NCBI GenBank assembly: GCA_963971425.1 | Contig: OZ020515.1 | Coordinates: forward strand, 38,793,198 to 38,857,197 | From: Bryoerythrophyllum caledonicum | Lineage: Eukaryota > Streptophyta > Bryopsida > Pottiales > Pottiaceae | Reading direction: 5' to 3' | DNA length: 64,000 bases | Shown here: positions 32,963 through 44,969 of the stretch, in pieces | How positions within the stretch are numbered: position 1 is the first letter of the stretch | Layout: every line of letters starts with the position of its first letter | Notes under the pieces: generated by a model | Seen by the model: the letters and a program-made list of their open reading frames with translations, nothing else | What the model was told of the DNA's origin: nothing | The model's database searches: none | Translations under genes and position numbers: made by a program

Positions 32963-35130
32963 GATGGAGGGTAGGAAGTAGTTAGGGTTTGAGGGTGGCT
33001 TGCAAGGCTTGGCCACTCTTCTCATTCTCTTTCTCCCCCAATTGTGTGTGTAGGTGTGTGTCGAAGTGTGTATGCAGAAGATAGAAATATAGAGTTGGAG
33101 CTAGGTGAAAGAAGCCGCAATTTTGAATCAAGAGTACTGCTAGAGTAGGAATAATTTGTAGTTGATATTTTGTAGACATAAACTAGATAAGATTGCAATT
33201 GTAAGGAGATATGGCTCATGTGATTTGGACAGCAAGCTAAGGAGTGGAAGCGATCAAACAATAGGGGGTCTGTAGCCGTCGCAATGTTTAAGCATCAGCT
33301 TTCAAGAGCAAGATCACGGAGCATGTGGCAAATCAAGGCTTGAGATTTTAAGGGTATAAGCATTGACAAATTAGCTTCCTAAGGATATCAAGAACAAAGT
33401 GTTTAGCAAAATGGCAAAGGAGATACGGCAACCAAGGCTTCAGGGGTTCTGCCGCTGTCACTCATAACCAAAGCATTGGTTTTGGAAGGCAAGATCTCCG
33501 AGTTTGTGGCGGATCACGATTTAAGATTTAGAGAAAAGAAGCGTTGTGGAGTTTGCTTTCAAATGACACCAAAACCAAGGTGTGTCACGAGACAATATAA
33601 TCCTCAAGGCACAAGAGAGTTTGTTGCCAAGATATTTGAGAGGGGCAACTTTGAGTGCCACGATTTAAGAGAATAAAACAATCTAGAAGATGAGCTTTGG
33701 AAAGCTAGAACATCTTAAGGTCTTTTGTCCAACAAGCCTAAGCTCGCTTCATTCTAATCAAACAACAGGGAGTAACAGTCTTTTAACCATGAGGGAGTTA
33801 GTGGTCTTCTCTAGAAGTCTTGATACTCATGTGAATTGGAGATCAAATGTATTTTTTCTACACTATCTTATAAAGACAATTGCATTATTTGATGTATGAG
33901 TATATTGAACGAGGTCGAACATCTTGGTTCGTTAAGTCCATTGCTTGGAGGCGTCTTGGGGTTCCAACTCTCAATTGGCCTAGTTCTTTAGCTTTTTCCC
34001 CCTTACTGATGGAATTGCTCATAGAAATTGGTGTGTTTGCCGGGAGAGAGTCTTCTAACTTGTAGTACAAGTCTTGTGACTACTTTTAAAGGATATTTGG
34101 AGCTATGCATTTAGAAGCGGCGTTGGAGCTCGTGTAGAAGTTGCCGTGCTTGATTTGTTTTGTTTTATGTTTTACTTTTTTAATATTTTTGTGGAATCGG
34201 CGTTTTGTGGATGTTGTTGCGTTTGTGAGTAGCCTACAAACATTGTATTTAAGGGCACAGAGAGGTTGTTCCACCATTGTTGGGTGGTGGCTCTTTTATA
34301 TTTGTTGTAGTTGTTCTTTTGCATTAGGCGTTTCTCATATGACGGTGAGGTCGGGTTGATAACCGGCAGGATTGTATTTGGCGTTTGAAATCAGATGTAG
34401 CAGGAGTATGCCCCCAACGCCCTGAGAGATTGTGTATGGAGGTTGAACATACATGTTGCTTTTAATCCCATCCATCAACGTTTGTTCAACCATGTAGTAA
34501 CTTTTGCAAAAAGAATTGTAAACCTCTCGTTAATCCAGAAATCCAAGCGGAGAATAAAAAGTGGAGATGGGAATAGCCGGCTATCTAAGAACCGGCACGA
34601 TGTTCTTAAATTATATCCACTTTTGAGACATGCATGACAACTAAGGGATAGAGGACTATGTGTTAATCAAAAGTTTAAGTTATAAGCCGGTAATCCTCAT
34701 AATATTGAAAATTAAATTAAAACAAATATTGAACTTTGTGTGCAAACTTTGCATGATCATATATCTGTGGAACTTGAGCTAGATCCTAATTATTGTAAGC
34801 TGGACCAAGACTTGCAATTGTACAACCATCAAACTTTGAAGATACCAAAACGGAGCCAAATTACATGAGAAGCTATTAAACCTAGAAAACATAGTTTCCA
34901 TGCTTTTATTAGAGGCCGTACTAGATGTGTGGAATCTTGGACAAGGACCTCCATCTCATCTGTCAGAGAGACAATCTTTAAAACCTTGGAATTTGGGTAG
35001 GTTGGAAGTACAATAGGAAAATCACTTTTAATTTGATAATGGTTTTATACTTTTACAAAGAAGGTGCAATGGTGATCTTGAACATTGAAATTGGGACCAT
35101 AGGTTGTTTATAGTAAGTTGGACCTCTTTT
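32963..35130. other. Intergenic DNA with a degenerate tandem duplication
   Basis: Around 33270-33600 a unit of about 160 bases seems duplicated: AGAGCAAGATCACGGAGCAT near 33305 parallels AAGGCAAGATCTCCGAGTTT near 33486, with similar flanks. It may include the 5' part of the Gypsy fossil, but I find no long terminal repeat. No host gene recognised. Confidence 0.35.
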
Positions 35131-35141
35131 AGCTCTACTAG

Positions 35142-35510
35142 TTGCCTACTTACCTAAACAATGAAAAGTTGGCATATAGATCTCTACCTATGGATCCCCC
35201 AAATCCAATGGATGCAATGATGGCACCCCAAAGCTTATCATTTGTGATGCCCCGAGACTTAGCACCACGGTCAATGCTTGTTCATTTGCCTAAATTTTTG
35301 GAAATGTCTCATAAAGATCCTACTAATTACATAGAACAGTACATTGAGGCTCTTGTGACAAATGTGATCTTTGATGAGTCATACTGGTTGGTGTGGTTTT
35401 CAACAACATTGGAGGGAGAAACAAATGATTGATATTGTGCACATGCCCCTGAAACCTTTGCTAATTGGCCTGCCTTCCATACCGTCTTGCTTAGACAATT
35501 TTGACTCTAA
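35142..35510 (+). mobile_element. Gypsy fossil: gag part
   Basis: Contains a Gypsy-type gag block: LPKFLEMSHKDPTNYIEQYI, then W-x2-WFSTTLEGE and, further on, FANWPAFHTVLLRQF. These match the usual gag helix spacing. No zinc knuckle is seen. The part is a broken fossil. Confidence 0.65.
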
Positions 35511-36079
35511 ACCAGACAACAAAGTGTCTCGGTAGCTTTTACGGAATGGGCTCATTTAATTGAGGGAAAATGACAAAGGTTCAAAATCTATGATGCATTT
35601 TTAGTCATTTTTGTTTAGATTTAATCACCTCTAGATCTTTTGTCATTGTACCGGTATCTCTTTTCTATAATGTCAAGTAAATGGGAGATATCCACCCCTT
35701 GTGCAAGGAATCAAAAGCCAATTTGGCGATTTGTTGCAAACTCATTCGCGTACAAGATGTTGCAATTGCCGATATTTGCCGGTGAAGACTTTCTAACACC
35801 AAATTTTCAACCATCCGGTGTATTCCATTTGGCGGGTAGAATGTTGGAGGGCAAGCTGCCGATGCCGTAGTTGGAGGTGTTGCAGGCACTGACAACTCTA
35901 TCCACTAAGGAGAATTTGGTGACAATGCTAGACAAGTTGGCGGCAGAGGTTGTATCCGCGATTCAGGCCAATGCCACTTCCACAGCTACGGAGCAGCCCT
36001 CCGGGGATGAGTCATTGCTCTCTAGAGTGGCTGATTTGTCTGACGTTGCGGCCTGATTGGCATGAGAGCAACGCAATGT

Positions 36080-36480
36080 GCGTCCAGGGATGGTACGCTT
36101 GGTGAATGACAACGGAATCATGTTGGTTGGCTGTACAAACGACAATCCTACTCAAGCTACCCCCTTGCGTGTTATGTTGGACTTTGGAGTCCGGAGCTCA
36201 GCTAATGATGATTGGCAACCAACTAGCCAAAGATTTGGATTTAGATGCTTTAGACCTCAAGTTTTACCCATTTACAATTGTTACATTGGTTGGGAGCACG
36301 GAGAAGGCCATGGGATACACCCAACATCCGTTGCAATTGATGTTTGGAGTAGGATCTAGTCCATTATTCTCACATGTATCTCATCAGTGCGTTGTGACTA
36401 GTGCCACTGACTACGACATTCTGATGAATCAACATGCGTTTTATCCACTTTGTTTTGGAGTAGATCACTCAATGGAGGAG
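36080..36480 (+). mobile_element. Gypsy fossil: aspartic protease part
   Basis: Shows the retropepsin-like start (a worn form of LDSGA followed by QLMMIGNQLAKDL) and downstream TSATDYDILMNQHAFYPLCF, a pattern known from plant and algal Gypsy proteases. It lies just before the methyltransferase block. Fossil. Confidence 0.6.
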
Positions 36481-36862
36481 GCCTGAATTAGGCCTGAGTG
36501 GTTTGCTGATAATAGCAAAAAGAAGCTTATGCCCCTTGTCTTTGTAGCTAGCGTGGTGACTTCGATGGTCGACACTGTGTTTAGATGCGGTGCGTTGGTA
36601 CTTGGCATCAAGTTTGCCATGAGGTTTGATGCTTCTAGAGGAGACATGTGCATTTATGTTGGGGGTAGCGGAATTACAGAAGCACGTACGACTACAGATC
36701 CTTGAACGTCATTACAAGGATCCACTTCCGCCACAGGGGACTCAATTGGAACTTCGAGCTCGCTCGTCGCAATCATGAGATTGTGGACGCTCTTGATGCT
36801 CCACAACTCTCAGTGGATTCTTCCACTCCGTTGTTGGCTCACACTATTTAGTGGCAACTACC

Positions 36863-37310
36863 AGATGAGGATATTACCCTCATCGAGCTATTTGCCGGTA
36901 TCGGTGCAGGGCTTGCGGTTGTGTTAGAGGCCAGGCTTAAAGTACGGCGGTACATCCACGTGGATAGTGGATTTGCAGCCAACCGTGTCGTTGACCATTA
37001 CATTTAGCGCCTTATGGTGTTGTATCCGGAGCAATTACTGTCTTCTGCTATGCGGGTATGTTTCAGCAAGTTGCGAGTGATGTGACGTTGATCAATGAGG
37101 ATGATCTGCGCTAGTGAGGTCATGTGGACTTGGTGATTGCCGAATGGCCTTGCCAAGGCCATTTACGGACGGGCAGTGGAGGCGGCTTGGATGATCCACA
37201 TTTTGGTCTATTTGCTTATTTGCTCAGGCACATGCAGTGGTGGATTATCCACCAATCAACGCCACTGGGGTACATTTTTGAGAATGTATCTCAAGGGTTG
37301 TTCCGACGTC
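36863..37310 (+). mobile_element. Gypsy fossil: C5 methyltransferase, N-terminal motifs I, IV and VI
   Basis: ITLIELFAGIGAGLAVVLEA near 36873-36932 is C5-methyltransferase motif I (SAM-binding F-x-G-x-G). DLVIAEWPCQGHL near 37125-37163 is motif IV with the catalytic Pro-Cys. YIFENV near 37271-37288 is motif VI. The layout, with GLDDP between IV and VI, resembles DNMT3/DRM-type enzymes. Fossil part of the retrotransposon; not expected to be active. Confidence 0.75.
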
Positions 37311-37429
37311 CGTCCGTCCATCCAACTATCCATCTATCCATCTAATAGAGGTTGATCCCGGTCGATAAGGGTCAATGCTAGTTTGACCAGAACAATAGGT
37401 AAATCAATTTATCTAATGCCACGAGGATG

Positions 37430-38110
37430 ACTACGTAGGTGACATGTACACAAGAGGGTCGCACGCGTGTAGAAAGGAGGCGGGCCTATGAAAGAGGTGG
37501 GCACATACTGTCCGGGCTGGGCGCGTATCAAGAAAGAGGGATTGGGCGCGCGTGTGGCTTAGAAGTTAGGATCATTGTGGACATAAGCTTCACTCCATTT
37601 AACACCAGTAAATGGGTCGAGCGCATATCGATATGAAAAGGGCGCGTACCAATAAGGGTCGAGCGCGGGGAGGGGAGGTGGGGGCGGACACGCAGGTGGG
37701 CTGGCGCACAAAAAAGTCAGGGCGCGTACCAATAGAAGTTAGGCACGTGCGCATAGAAGCTTGGCGTGCACGATTGCAAGGTCGGGTGTGTACGCGGATT
37801 GGAAGTTGGGTTCTTTTTGGACATGAACTTCACACTACAAACACTACTAAATGGGTCAAGCGCGCGCAGGAGGTTGAGCGCGCAAGCGCCTTAGAAGTTG
37901 GGTTCATTGTGGACACAAGCGTCACTCCATTTAACATCATTAAATGGATCAAGCGTGTACCGATATAGATTGGGTGCGTACGAATATGAGTCGAAAGCGT
38001 ATCAATAGGAGTTGAGCGCACTCACATTGGAGGCTAAGCGCGCACGCTTGTAGGGTCGCCCCTGTGTACCAGTTGGAAGTTGGGTTCATTGTGGACATGA
38101 ACTTCACATG
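37430..38110 (+). repeat. GCGCGTACC-type repeats, forward block
   Basis: Units such as GGGCGCGTACCAATA, TCGAGCGCG and GCGCGTAC alternate with a longer unit that starts GAAGTTGGGTTCATTGTGGA. That unit recurs near 37560, 37802, 37892 and 38077 and is followed by CTCCATTTAACA-like DNA and AAATGGGTCGAGCGCG. The array is irregular and degenerate. Confidence 0.7.
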
Positions 38111-38387
38111 AGTAAAAGCATGTCCACCCCTTGTACGCCAACTCGGCGCAACAAAAAGTTTCTTGAAGAATTCAAATCCACAAATTCTATAATTTTAACT
38201 AATTTCGTATATTATATATTTTCTAAGACAATACACATGATATATAGAGTACTTATCAATCCGACGCGAGATCATCACAAAACAAAAATATAAGATTAAT
38301 GAAACATTTAAACACATTTTTTCTTTAGGGATTTCAAGAAAATTGGTCTATTTTTTGTTTTTTTGGGTAATTTTATGATCTACTTGG

Positions 38388-38555
38388 GGTCTTCAAGTGG
38401 CTCAATGGGGGCCCCAAGTGGCTCAACTGGGGCCCCAAGTCATCTACTTGGAATCTTCAAATGGCTCAACTAGGGCCTCAATTGATCAAAGATTTAGGGT
38501 TTAGGGTTTAGGATTACAACTTACAAAGGCGTCTTAGGGTTTAGGATTTAGGGTC
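38388..38555 (+). repeat. GGCCCCAAGTGGCTCAACT repeat next to telomere-like repeats
   Basis: Three or four copies of CAAGTGGCTCAACTGGGGCC, partly diverged, occupy 38388-38480. TTTAGGGTTTAGGGTTTAGG and related units follow at 38491-38555. It lies between the two opposed GCGCGTACC blocks. Confidence 0.65.
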
Positions 38556-38809
38556 CCAGGGGGATCTTCTGTTCTAATTTTTTAGCATTTTGAAATCATA
38601 GCCGTAGAGAATCTTGTAACAGACACTTTGTTTAGAATCTTATTTCTGATTTTTCTACTTATGTAGGAAAACTAATTAGCAAAGGAAATAAAATGATCCC
38701 AAAAAAATAATAGAGTGCGATACCCTTCTCTTTATTTTGTACGCTAAGCCTAAGAATTTAATTATCCTAATCAATTTAAGAGCTTCAATTATTGGTTTTA
38801 ATCCAAATG

Positions 38810-39390
38810 TATTTCATGTCGAAAAAGAACCCAACTTCCAATCCGCGCACACGCACGACCTTGCAAGTGTGCGCGCCCAACCGCTATGCGCGCGCATTCG
38901 ACCCCTATTGGTACGCGACAAGCACAAGAATGCGCACGCCCCAACCCTTATGCGCGTGCGCCCGATTCCCATACGCGCACGCCCGATCCATTTAGGTACG
39001 CGCCTAAACTATTTAGGTACGTGCTTGATGCATTTAGTGGTGTTAGTGGTGTGAAGTTCATATCCAAAAAGAACCCAACTTCCAATCCGAGCACACGCGC
39101 AACTCTACAAGTGTGCGCGCTCAGCCCTCTATGCGCCGCGCCCGACCCTTATTGGTATGCACCTAGCCTCTAACCTTACGCGCACGATAAGCAGGTACAC
39201 GCACGACTCACAATGGTACGCACCAAGCCGCAAATGTTGCACGCCCAGATCCTAACGGTACGCACCCGACACTCAAGGGTACGCGCCTGGGCTTGAATGG
39301 TATGCGCATGGCTCTAAATGTTGTGCATGTAGCTCAAAGGTGCACACCCAACTTGCTTACGGACGCGCCCGACCCTATGACGTGACGTGG
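38810..39390 (-). repeat. GCGCGTACC-type repeats, reverse block
   Basis: The inverse of the block at 37430-38110. AAAGAACCCAACTTCCAATC occurs near 38825 and 39068, with GTGTGAAGTTCATATCC before the second copy, and many GGTACGCGCC/GGTACGCACC units follow. The two blocks face each other across about 700 bases. Confidence 0.7.
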
Positions 39391-39769
39391 AATGTGGTAT
39401 GATGTGTAAGCACAGGTGTTTTACTACGGGGTAGGTTGTTAATTCGATTTAGGGTTTGTAATTTTTTTTACACACAACTATCTGCTAAAAAGTGTTGTCT
39501 ATCATGTACGTTCGTCTGTCCGTCCGTTCACTCTGTTTGGGCTCATGTCCGTTGTCCTGATGGAAATTCTTCCATCATGTACATACAAGTATTAGTCTTT
39601 ATATGTGTGGATTTTAATAAGTAAGGAGTTGGGATAAAAGGGGTTGGTCGTGGTAAGAACCACGGTTTGAGGATTTGGGCAAGTGTTAGCATTTAGGTGC
39701 TGCACCGCTCTTGTCACTGCTCAGGGGGGTAGGTAGCGGGTTGACTGGTATTTTTCCTGCTTCACTAGC

Positions 39770-39840
39770 GAGCCAAGCCGTGGGCCGCCGAACCACTCGA
39801 CGGGCTCGATCGGGTTCGAACCCGGATCGGCGGCAGCCAC
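39770..39840. other. tRNA T-arm-like sequence, possible SINE or relic
   Basis: CGGGTTCGAACCCGG near 39813-39827 is a perfect palindrome that equals a tRNA B box (GGTTCGAANCC) with its stem. I found no A box at the usual 30-40 base distance and no cloverleaf, so this is not a tRNA gene. It could be a SINE remnant or chance. Confidence 0.3.
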
Positions 39841-41279
39841 TGACCACGACATTTCCAGCCAACCAAGTCCACGACTTGGCGATCAGGTTGTGCGAATCAA
39901 CACCTTTATACGTCCGCACCATCAGCTATCTTATGATAAGTTTTATTTTTATTTTTATTTAGTTATTTTTTTATTTTACTTATCTTGTTGGTTGGAAGGT
40001 CTAAGTTTTTAGTCTTCCAATAAATAAAAGACTAGGGGATTTTATGTGGTTGAAAGTGGAAAGGATAAGAAAGTAATCAAGTACCTTGTGGGGTACTTTG
40101 GGTAGGGTGACATGGGCTGGAGTGCCCACGTCCACTAGAGGTGGAAAAGTTGAAAAAGGAGATTCCTTAGTGAGTTAGTGTGTGTGTGTGTGCGGGTGAA
40201 AGAGCAAGGGTTTGGAGCAGAACTTGGACTGTATGTAGCTCAGCGAGTTTTGTTCGCATGGAATTGAAAATTTGATGGTTTGTTTTTTGTCTTCAGAGAT
40301 TTCTATACTCGTTTCAAAAATTGAATTCGGAGTTATGTAGCAAAAGTTATGAAGGTTTGTTTTTCTGTGAAAATCCGAGGCCATCCATTGAGAGGCAGAG
40401 GTTTGACAAGCGATAACTTTTGCTGTAGTTCTTAGTTTTCTTTGAGATTTGAAGGGTGTATGCGTCTCTATCTTAGCTTTCTAGAAAGATATCACAATTG
40501 AAATTTGGAGTTTTGAGCAAGAAGTTATGGAGATCTGAATGAATATGTAAGGCAGAACTTTGAACGTCCACAACTTTTGGACAACAGTTTTGAATGTTTC
40601 GAGATTTTCAGGAGTGTTAGCATATTGTGTTAGCTTTTCAAAGAGTTATCACACGTAGCATTTGGAGCTTCCAACCATATGTGGCGTCTATTTGAAGCTC
40701 ACAACCTAGTTTGAAGCATATTGTTGAGAGTTTTTTTTTACATCTTGAAGACTTTGGAGTTGAAGGATGGAAGAATTGAAGACATGAGGTTTGAAGAGAA
40801 GAGAAGATGGAGACAAGTGTGTTGTGGCTTGTGGTCCGATTTCTTTTTTTGTGATTCCAAGCCAGCTTTGGAGGCTAGTTGTATTTCAATTCTGTTTTTG
40901 TAAACTCTGTTGCGGCGAAGTGGGGTTAATTGCCCACACGGTCGTGTTTATGTCGTTCCCACCGGTGAGGCACGTTTGCTGGTCACCGTGGATTTGAAAT
41001 TTAGGAGGCAACGTCCGGACGGTTCAGCTCGTGGTCTGGCCGTCCCGTTTTACCCGTCCGAAACCGTGGGTTCTTATTACCTTACCTTTACCCTTAAACC
41101 TGTTAGAGCCATCACAGGATAGGCCAACGGGGAGCAGATTGAAGACTCGAAGATTTAGAAGACCAGATGATTGAAGACCTGAAGATTTGAAGATACGATT
41201 GGATTCCCGAGCAAACAATCTCCAGTCGCAGCCAGATTCCCTGCGAATTCTCAAGGCGCTCCCCTCTCTACACGACATC

Positions 41280-41900
41280 GTCTATGTAGACAATCTTGTG
41301 TACCCCTATTTAAGGACATTTGGACAGGCGCATGAGGATGGTGCATACATCTATCACTTTCTTGGTCCTCTCACTTTTGTCGATGCCGTAGCGTTGGGCT
41401 TATTTGCCCATCGTTTACGTTGGCTGTGATCCAACCTCGCTTTTTCAACAACTCGCACTTCTATACTAGCTCACATGCAATGACCCACACGCACTTGAAT
41501 TGGTGATAACTTTGGTGGTGATCGTGTTTCCACAAAGGTCTCCAAGGATGATGAGCCACCATTGGCGGTGGTGAACCGCGTAGGCTTCACTTGGGAGGCA
41601 TTTCTCGCATTGATGTGCTACCCGAGCCTAGGGGTCCTTTGCATCTATGACATGCGGTCCGGGCATGTTTGAAATTTTATTTCCCAAATTTATGAGAAGC
41701 CTTGTACCGATGAGAGAAAGCGGAGGATGGGCTTTTTAACAGGCACCACCGTTGCACTAGATCTCTCTAAGGGCCAACGTAATTGGTTGTTGGGTCAAGC
41801 CATGAACCTCAACACTCTTGTGTTGGTTTGTGGCCTTTGTTTTGCCGTTCATCAATGTTTGCGTGATCATCCACGTGTGTTAGGGGCAGACACTAATGAT
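41280..41900 (+). mobile_element. Gypsy fossil: C5 methyltransferase, C-terminal motifs
   Basis: FVDAVALGLFAHRLRWL near 41373-41426 matches motif VIII of DNMT3-like enzymes (DA...AHR.R). GFLTGTT and RNWLLGQAMNLNTLV near 41727-41822 match motifs IX-X (RQRLLG.S..V in DNMT3). They lie about 4 kb from motif VI because of the foreign insert. Fossil. Confidence 0.7.
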
Positions 41901-42529
41901 CATGGCGCAACGGTGCCACGTCGTACAAAGGTCAAATTGAGAGAGCTTCTTTTTTGTTAGAAGAGGCACGCAACTAAGGAGCTTTGAGCTTAGCGTGTCT
42001 TTGCAACCTTGGCTGAGGACTTTGGTCAGAAGGATGCCCATGATATCTTTTCCCGACTTTATCGTCACGGCACGGGATTTTCTGTGGATCCCGTGAGTGA
42101 GGAGTCTCGGGGCATGAATGCCTTCTCTTCTACCAAGTAGCAATCACTCATCGTGCCGGTATGCGGTGAGTCTCTACAGTGGAGAAGGAGACCACGGAGT
42201 TTGATGAATAGCCTTTGGATTTTGGGCACATCGTAACGGTACTCAGGCACAAAAGGTACAAGCGTATATACATTCATATCGAAGTTGTTGTGCCTATAGT
42301 CTCCATGATTTGAAGGGCTACAGAGGTAAGCCATTTACATTTAGTTGGGCAACAACCATCCGATCTTCAACAACCGTACAAGCTCAGTCTTTCAAAGAAA
42401 TTTGGGGTTTAGATTCGTTGTCAGGAGTTGTTGGCCACCAGCTTGATTGAGCTTTTCAACGGCAAATACGCTTGTGCCACGATTATGTCATTGAAAAACG
42501 ACATCTTTGGCACCTAGACAAATAAGCAG

Positions 42530-42910
42530 ATGTGTGGAAATTATAGGCCGGTCAATTGCAAGACCAAGTTGGACCAATATCCCATACCCACGCCGGAGGA
42601 TTATTTGATGCGGTGGGCCACGCTAGAGTATTTAATACTCTAGATTTGCCGTCTGGTTATTATCAGTTACCATTGATGGTGGATGACCGAGTGAAGATTG
42701 CATTCTACAGAGTTGATCAGGATGAGAAAGATGAATTTTATCTTTGGACATTTCTTCGATTTGGCCTCAAGAATGCACCCCTGAGTTTCAGAGGGTGATG
42801 GACGAGGTGTTGACGGATTTTCCATTTGCCCGATGCTACATTGATGATGTTATCGTTTTTAGTAGCAACCTACAGGAGCATGTGAGGCATCTTTAGGGGA
42901 AATATGAGAA
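42530..42910 (+). mobile_element. Gypsy fossil: reverse transcriptase part
   Basis: Recognisable RT blocks are FNTLDLPSGYYQLPLM, FLRFGLKNAP and YIDDVIVFS (near 42838-42864), the last being the catalytic box. The type is Ty3/Gypsy. Fossil. Confidence 0.85.
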
Positions 42911-43229
42911 GTTACGGTAGTGGAAACTGAGCTTGCACCATAGCAAGTGCAAGTTCTTTTATCAACGGTTGCCATAGTTGGAACTTATGATTGTTCTGGT
43001 GGATCTTGACATGCAACAAGTCAAGATGGATGCGTTGCAGAAGATTCGTGCCCCAAACAACGTTTCACGGCTTTGAGCTTTACTTGGCTTGGCAAAGTAC
43101 TATAACCAGTTTGTCAAGAACTTTAGCTTGATTGCCAAGGCGTTGATTGTTATCACGGAGAAGGATCAGCCATAGACTTAGGGAGCGGAGCAACAATAGA
43201 CGTTCGCTACTTCGAAGCTAAAGCTCGGT

Positions 43230-43440
43230 TCAGCTCCTATGCTGCGTCGTATGGATGCTACACAACCCTTTCAGTTGCACACAGATTGGAGTGTTGTGGG
43301 ATTGGGGGTAGTGTTGACTCAGAAGGATGATGAGGGACGGGGTAAAGTTGTGGTGTTTGCTTTTAGGAGCAACAACAACGCGGAGTCCAACTATTTATCC
43401 TATGAGGGGGAGGCTTTGGCTGCATTTGGGCCATAGCCCG
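43230..43440 (+). mobile_element. Gypsy fossil: RNase H part
   Basis: FQLHTDWSVVGLGVVLTQKD followed by VFAFRSNNNAESNYLSYEGE is the usual Gypsy RNase H start (TD.S..G.G.VL.Q) and its YEGEALA block. Fossil. Confidence 0.75.
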
Positions 43441-44129
43441 TTTTAGGCCCTATTTGTATGGCAACATTTTACGTCGATGACCAACCATCAGCCTTTAAAG
43501 TGGCTCATAGAGTCTGACAAGCTCGCCAAGTGGGCTTTGTTGCTTCAGAAGTATGACTTTGAGGTTGTACGTTTGGCCAGCATGACAAACTTGGATGGTT
43601 AATCTCACGATCCAAGATGGCCATATTTGTTAAATTCAGACATTTCACGAAGTTTGAGACTTCAACCCCTACTACTCTCAAGTTCAAAGTCACTCATTTG
43701 AGACTAAAAAATGTCTCAATTTTATGAATATGGCATTCAAGTACTTTTAAGGAAGATATGACTCGTATCAAGTGGCATGGAGATTGTGATAGGAGTCAAT
43801 CATGGGGTGGCATGCAATGGCTTACCTCATGTTGATGTCTTCCTCCGCGTCAACATTGTTTGATTTGGCAACGAATGAGGAACCAGATAGGGCCCAAGAC
43901 GTTGGCGATGTGTAGGAAGACGTTCCAATCTTGCACAAGCTATAACATGGAACACTTCCCCAAGCTCTTTGTGCTATAAAGCGTGATCAAATTGAAGACC
44001 AAATAGCAAGGTTCCATTGGAGGAATGGCCTTCTATTTGAAGTGTGGCCGGATGAGACAAGGCGCATAGTTTTGAGGCTAGGTCAGAGGGCTTCTTTGGT
44101 ACAGGAAGTACACAAAGAACTAAGACATT

Positions 44130-44650
44130 TATGTGTGCGACGGACTCATTCAATGTTGCGCAACCAATACTGGTGGATTGATATGTCTTAGCAGGTCGCC
44201 ACGTATGTTTCTCAGTGTGAAGTGTGTGCTCGGGTCCAATTGAGCTTCAACACCTTTTCACCACAGTTGCAACCTTTGCCCATTATAGAATTGGACTACC
44301 ATTGGTCCTTGAATTTTTCCGGGTCACTTGTTGTCAGCCAAGAGCCCAAGTGGGGCCAAATACGTATTGGTGATGGTGGAGCATTTTAGCAAGTGGATTA
44401 AGGTTATAGCACTACCGCAGAATTCTTTTGAGTTGGTAGCCATGGCGTTAATCAACTAGCTGATGACTCATTTCAAGTCTTAGTTGAGGTTTTGACAGAC
44501 TATGGGCGTGAGTTCTTTGGTGCTTTTGAAGCTTTGTGTACCAAGGCTTTGATTGACCACTGTATCCTTTTGGGGATCACCCGGAAGCGGACGGTTTGGC
44601 GGAGCGTGTGGTTGAGGTCGTTAAGCATGGCCTAGAGAAGTATAGATTAC
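44130..44650 (+). mobile_element. Gypsy fossil: integrase part
   Basis: A zinc-binding start (NQYWWIDMS followed by C-E-V-C) leads into a DDE-type core with EHFSKWIKVIALPQ and VLTDYGREFFGAF, then LAERVVEVVKHGLEKY-like sequence. The order matches Gypsy. Fossil. Confidence 0.75.
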
Positions 44651-44969
44651 TTCAGGGTGGCCACCGTGATTGGAATCTGATGATATCATGGATCGCCATG
44701 GGGTACTGGTTTAGCCGGTAGGCTTCATTGGTTGCTTTCAGTCCGTATCAATTGTTGTAATGGCGGGAGCTAATTTTACCGAGTTCTGTTTGGGAAAAGT
44801 TGGCTCCGGTTGTAGATTGGACGATCCAGAGTTGTGGGCCCACTGCCTACAAGATTGAGCGGAGTTTTTTGAAGTGGGCCATGCCTGTGGCCATGGAGAA
44901 CATGTCGATCGCTCAATACCGTGACACATTGCGGTAGGTTTATATTTGTAGCAGTGTCTACCGACCTCA

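Larger units (their letters stand above)
37320..41190. mobile_element. Foreign DNA (about 3.9 kb) inside the methyltransferase part of the Gypsy fossil
   Basis: Motif VI of the methyltransferase stops near 37310 at a CCATCTATC microsatellite, and its later motifs resume only near 41280. The DNA in between has none of the Gypsy domains. It contains GC-rich inverted repeat arrays, telomere-like repeats and an AT-rich segment with no gene. The insert could be one composite element or several insertions. I see no clean terminal repeats. Confidence 0.5.

Noticed and set aside
37430-39390. CRISPR or centromere satellite
   Set aside because: Unit length and spacing are irregular and the orientation flips. 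Neither a regular satellite monomer nor repeat/spacer order is present.
39811-39830. A tRNA gene
   Set aside because: Only the T arm is present. There is no acceptor stem, D arm or A box at the right spacing.
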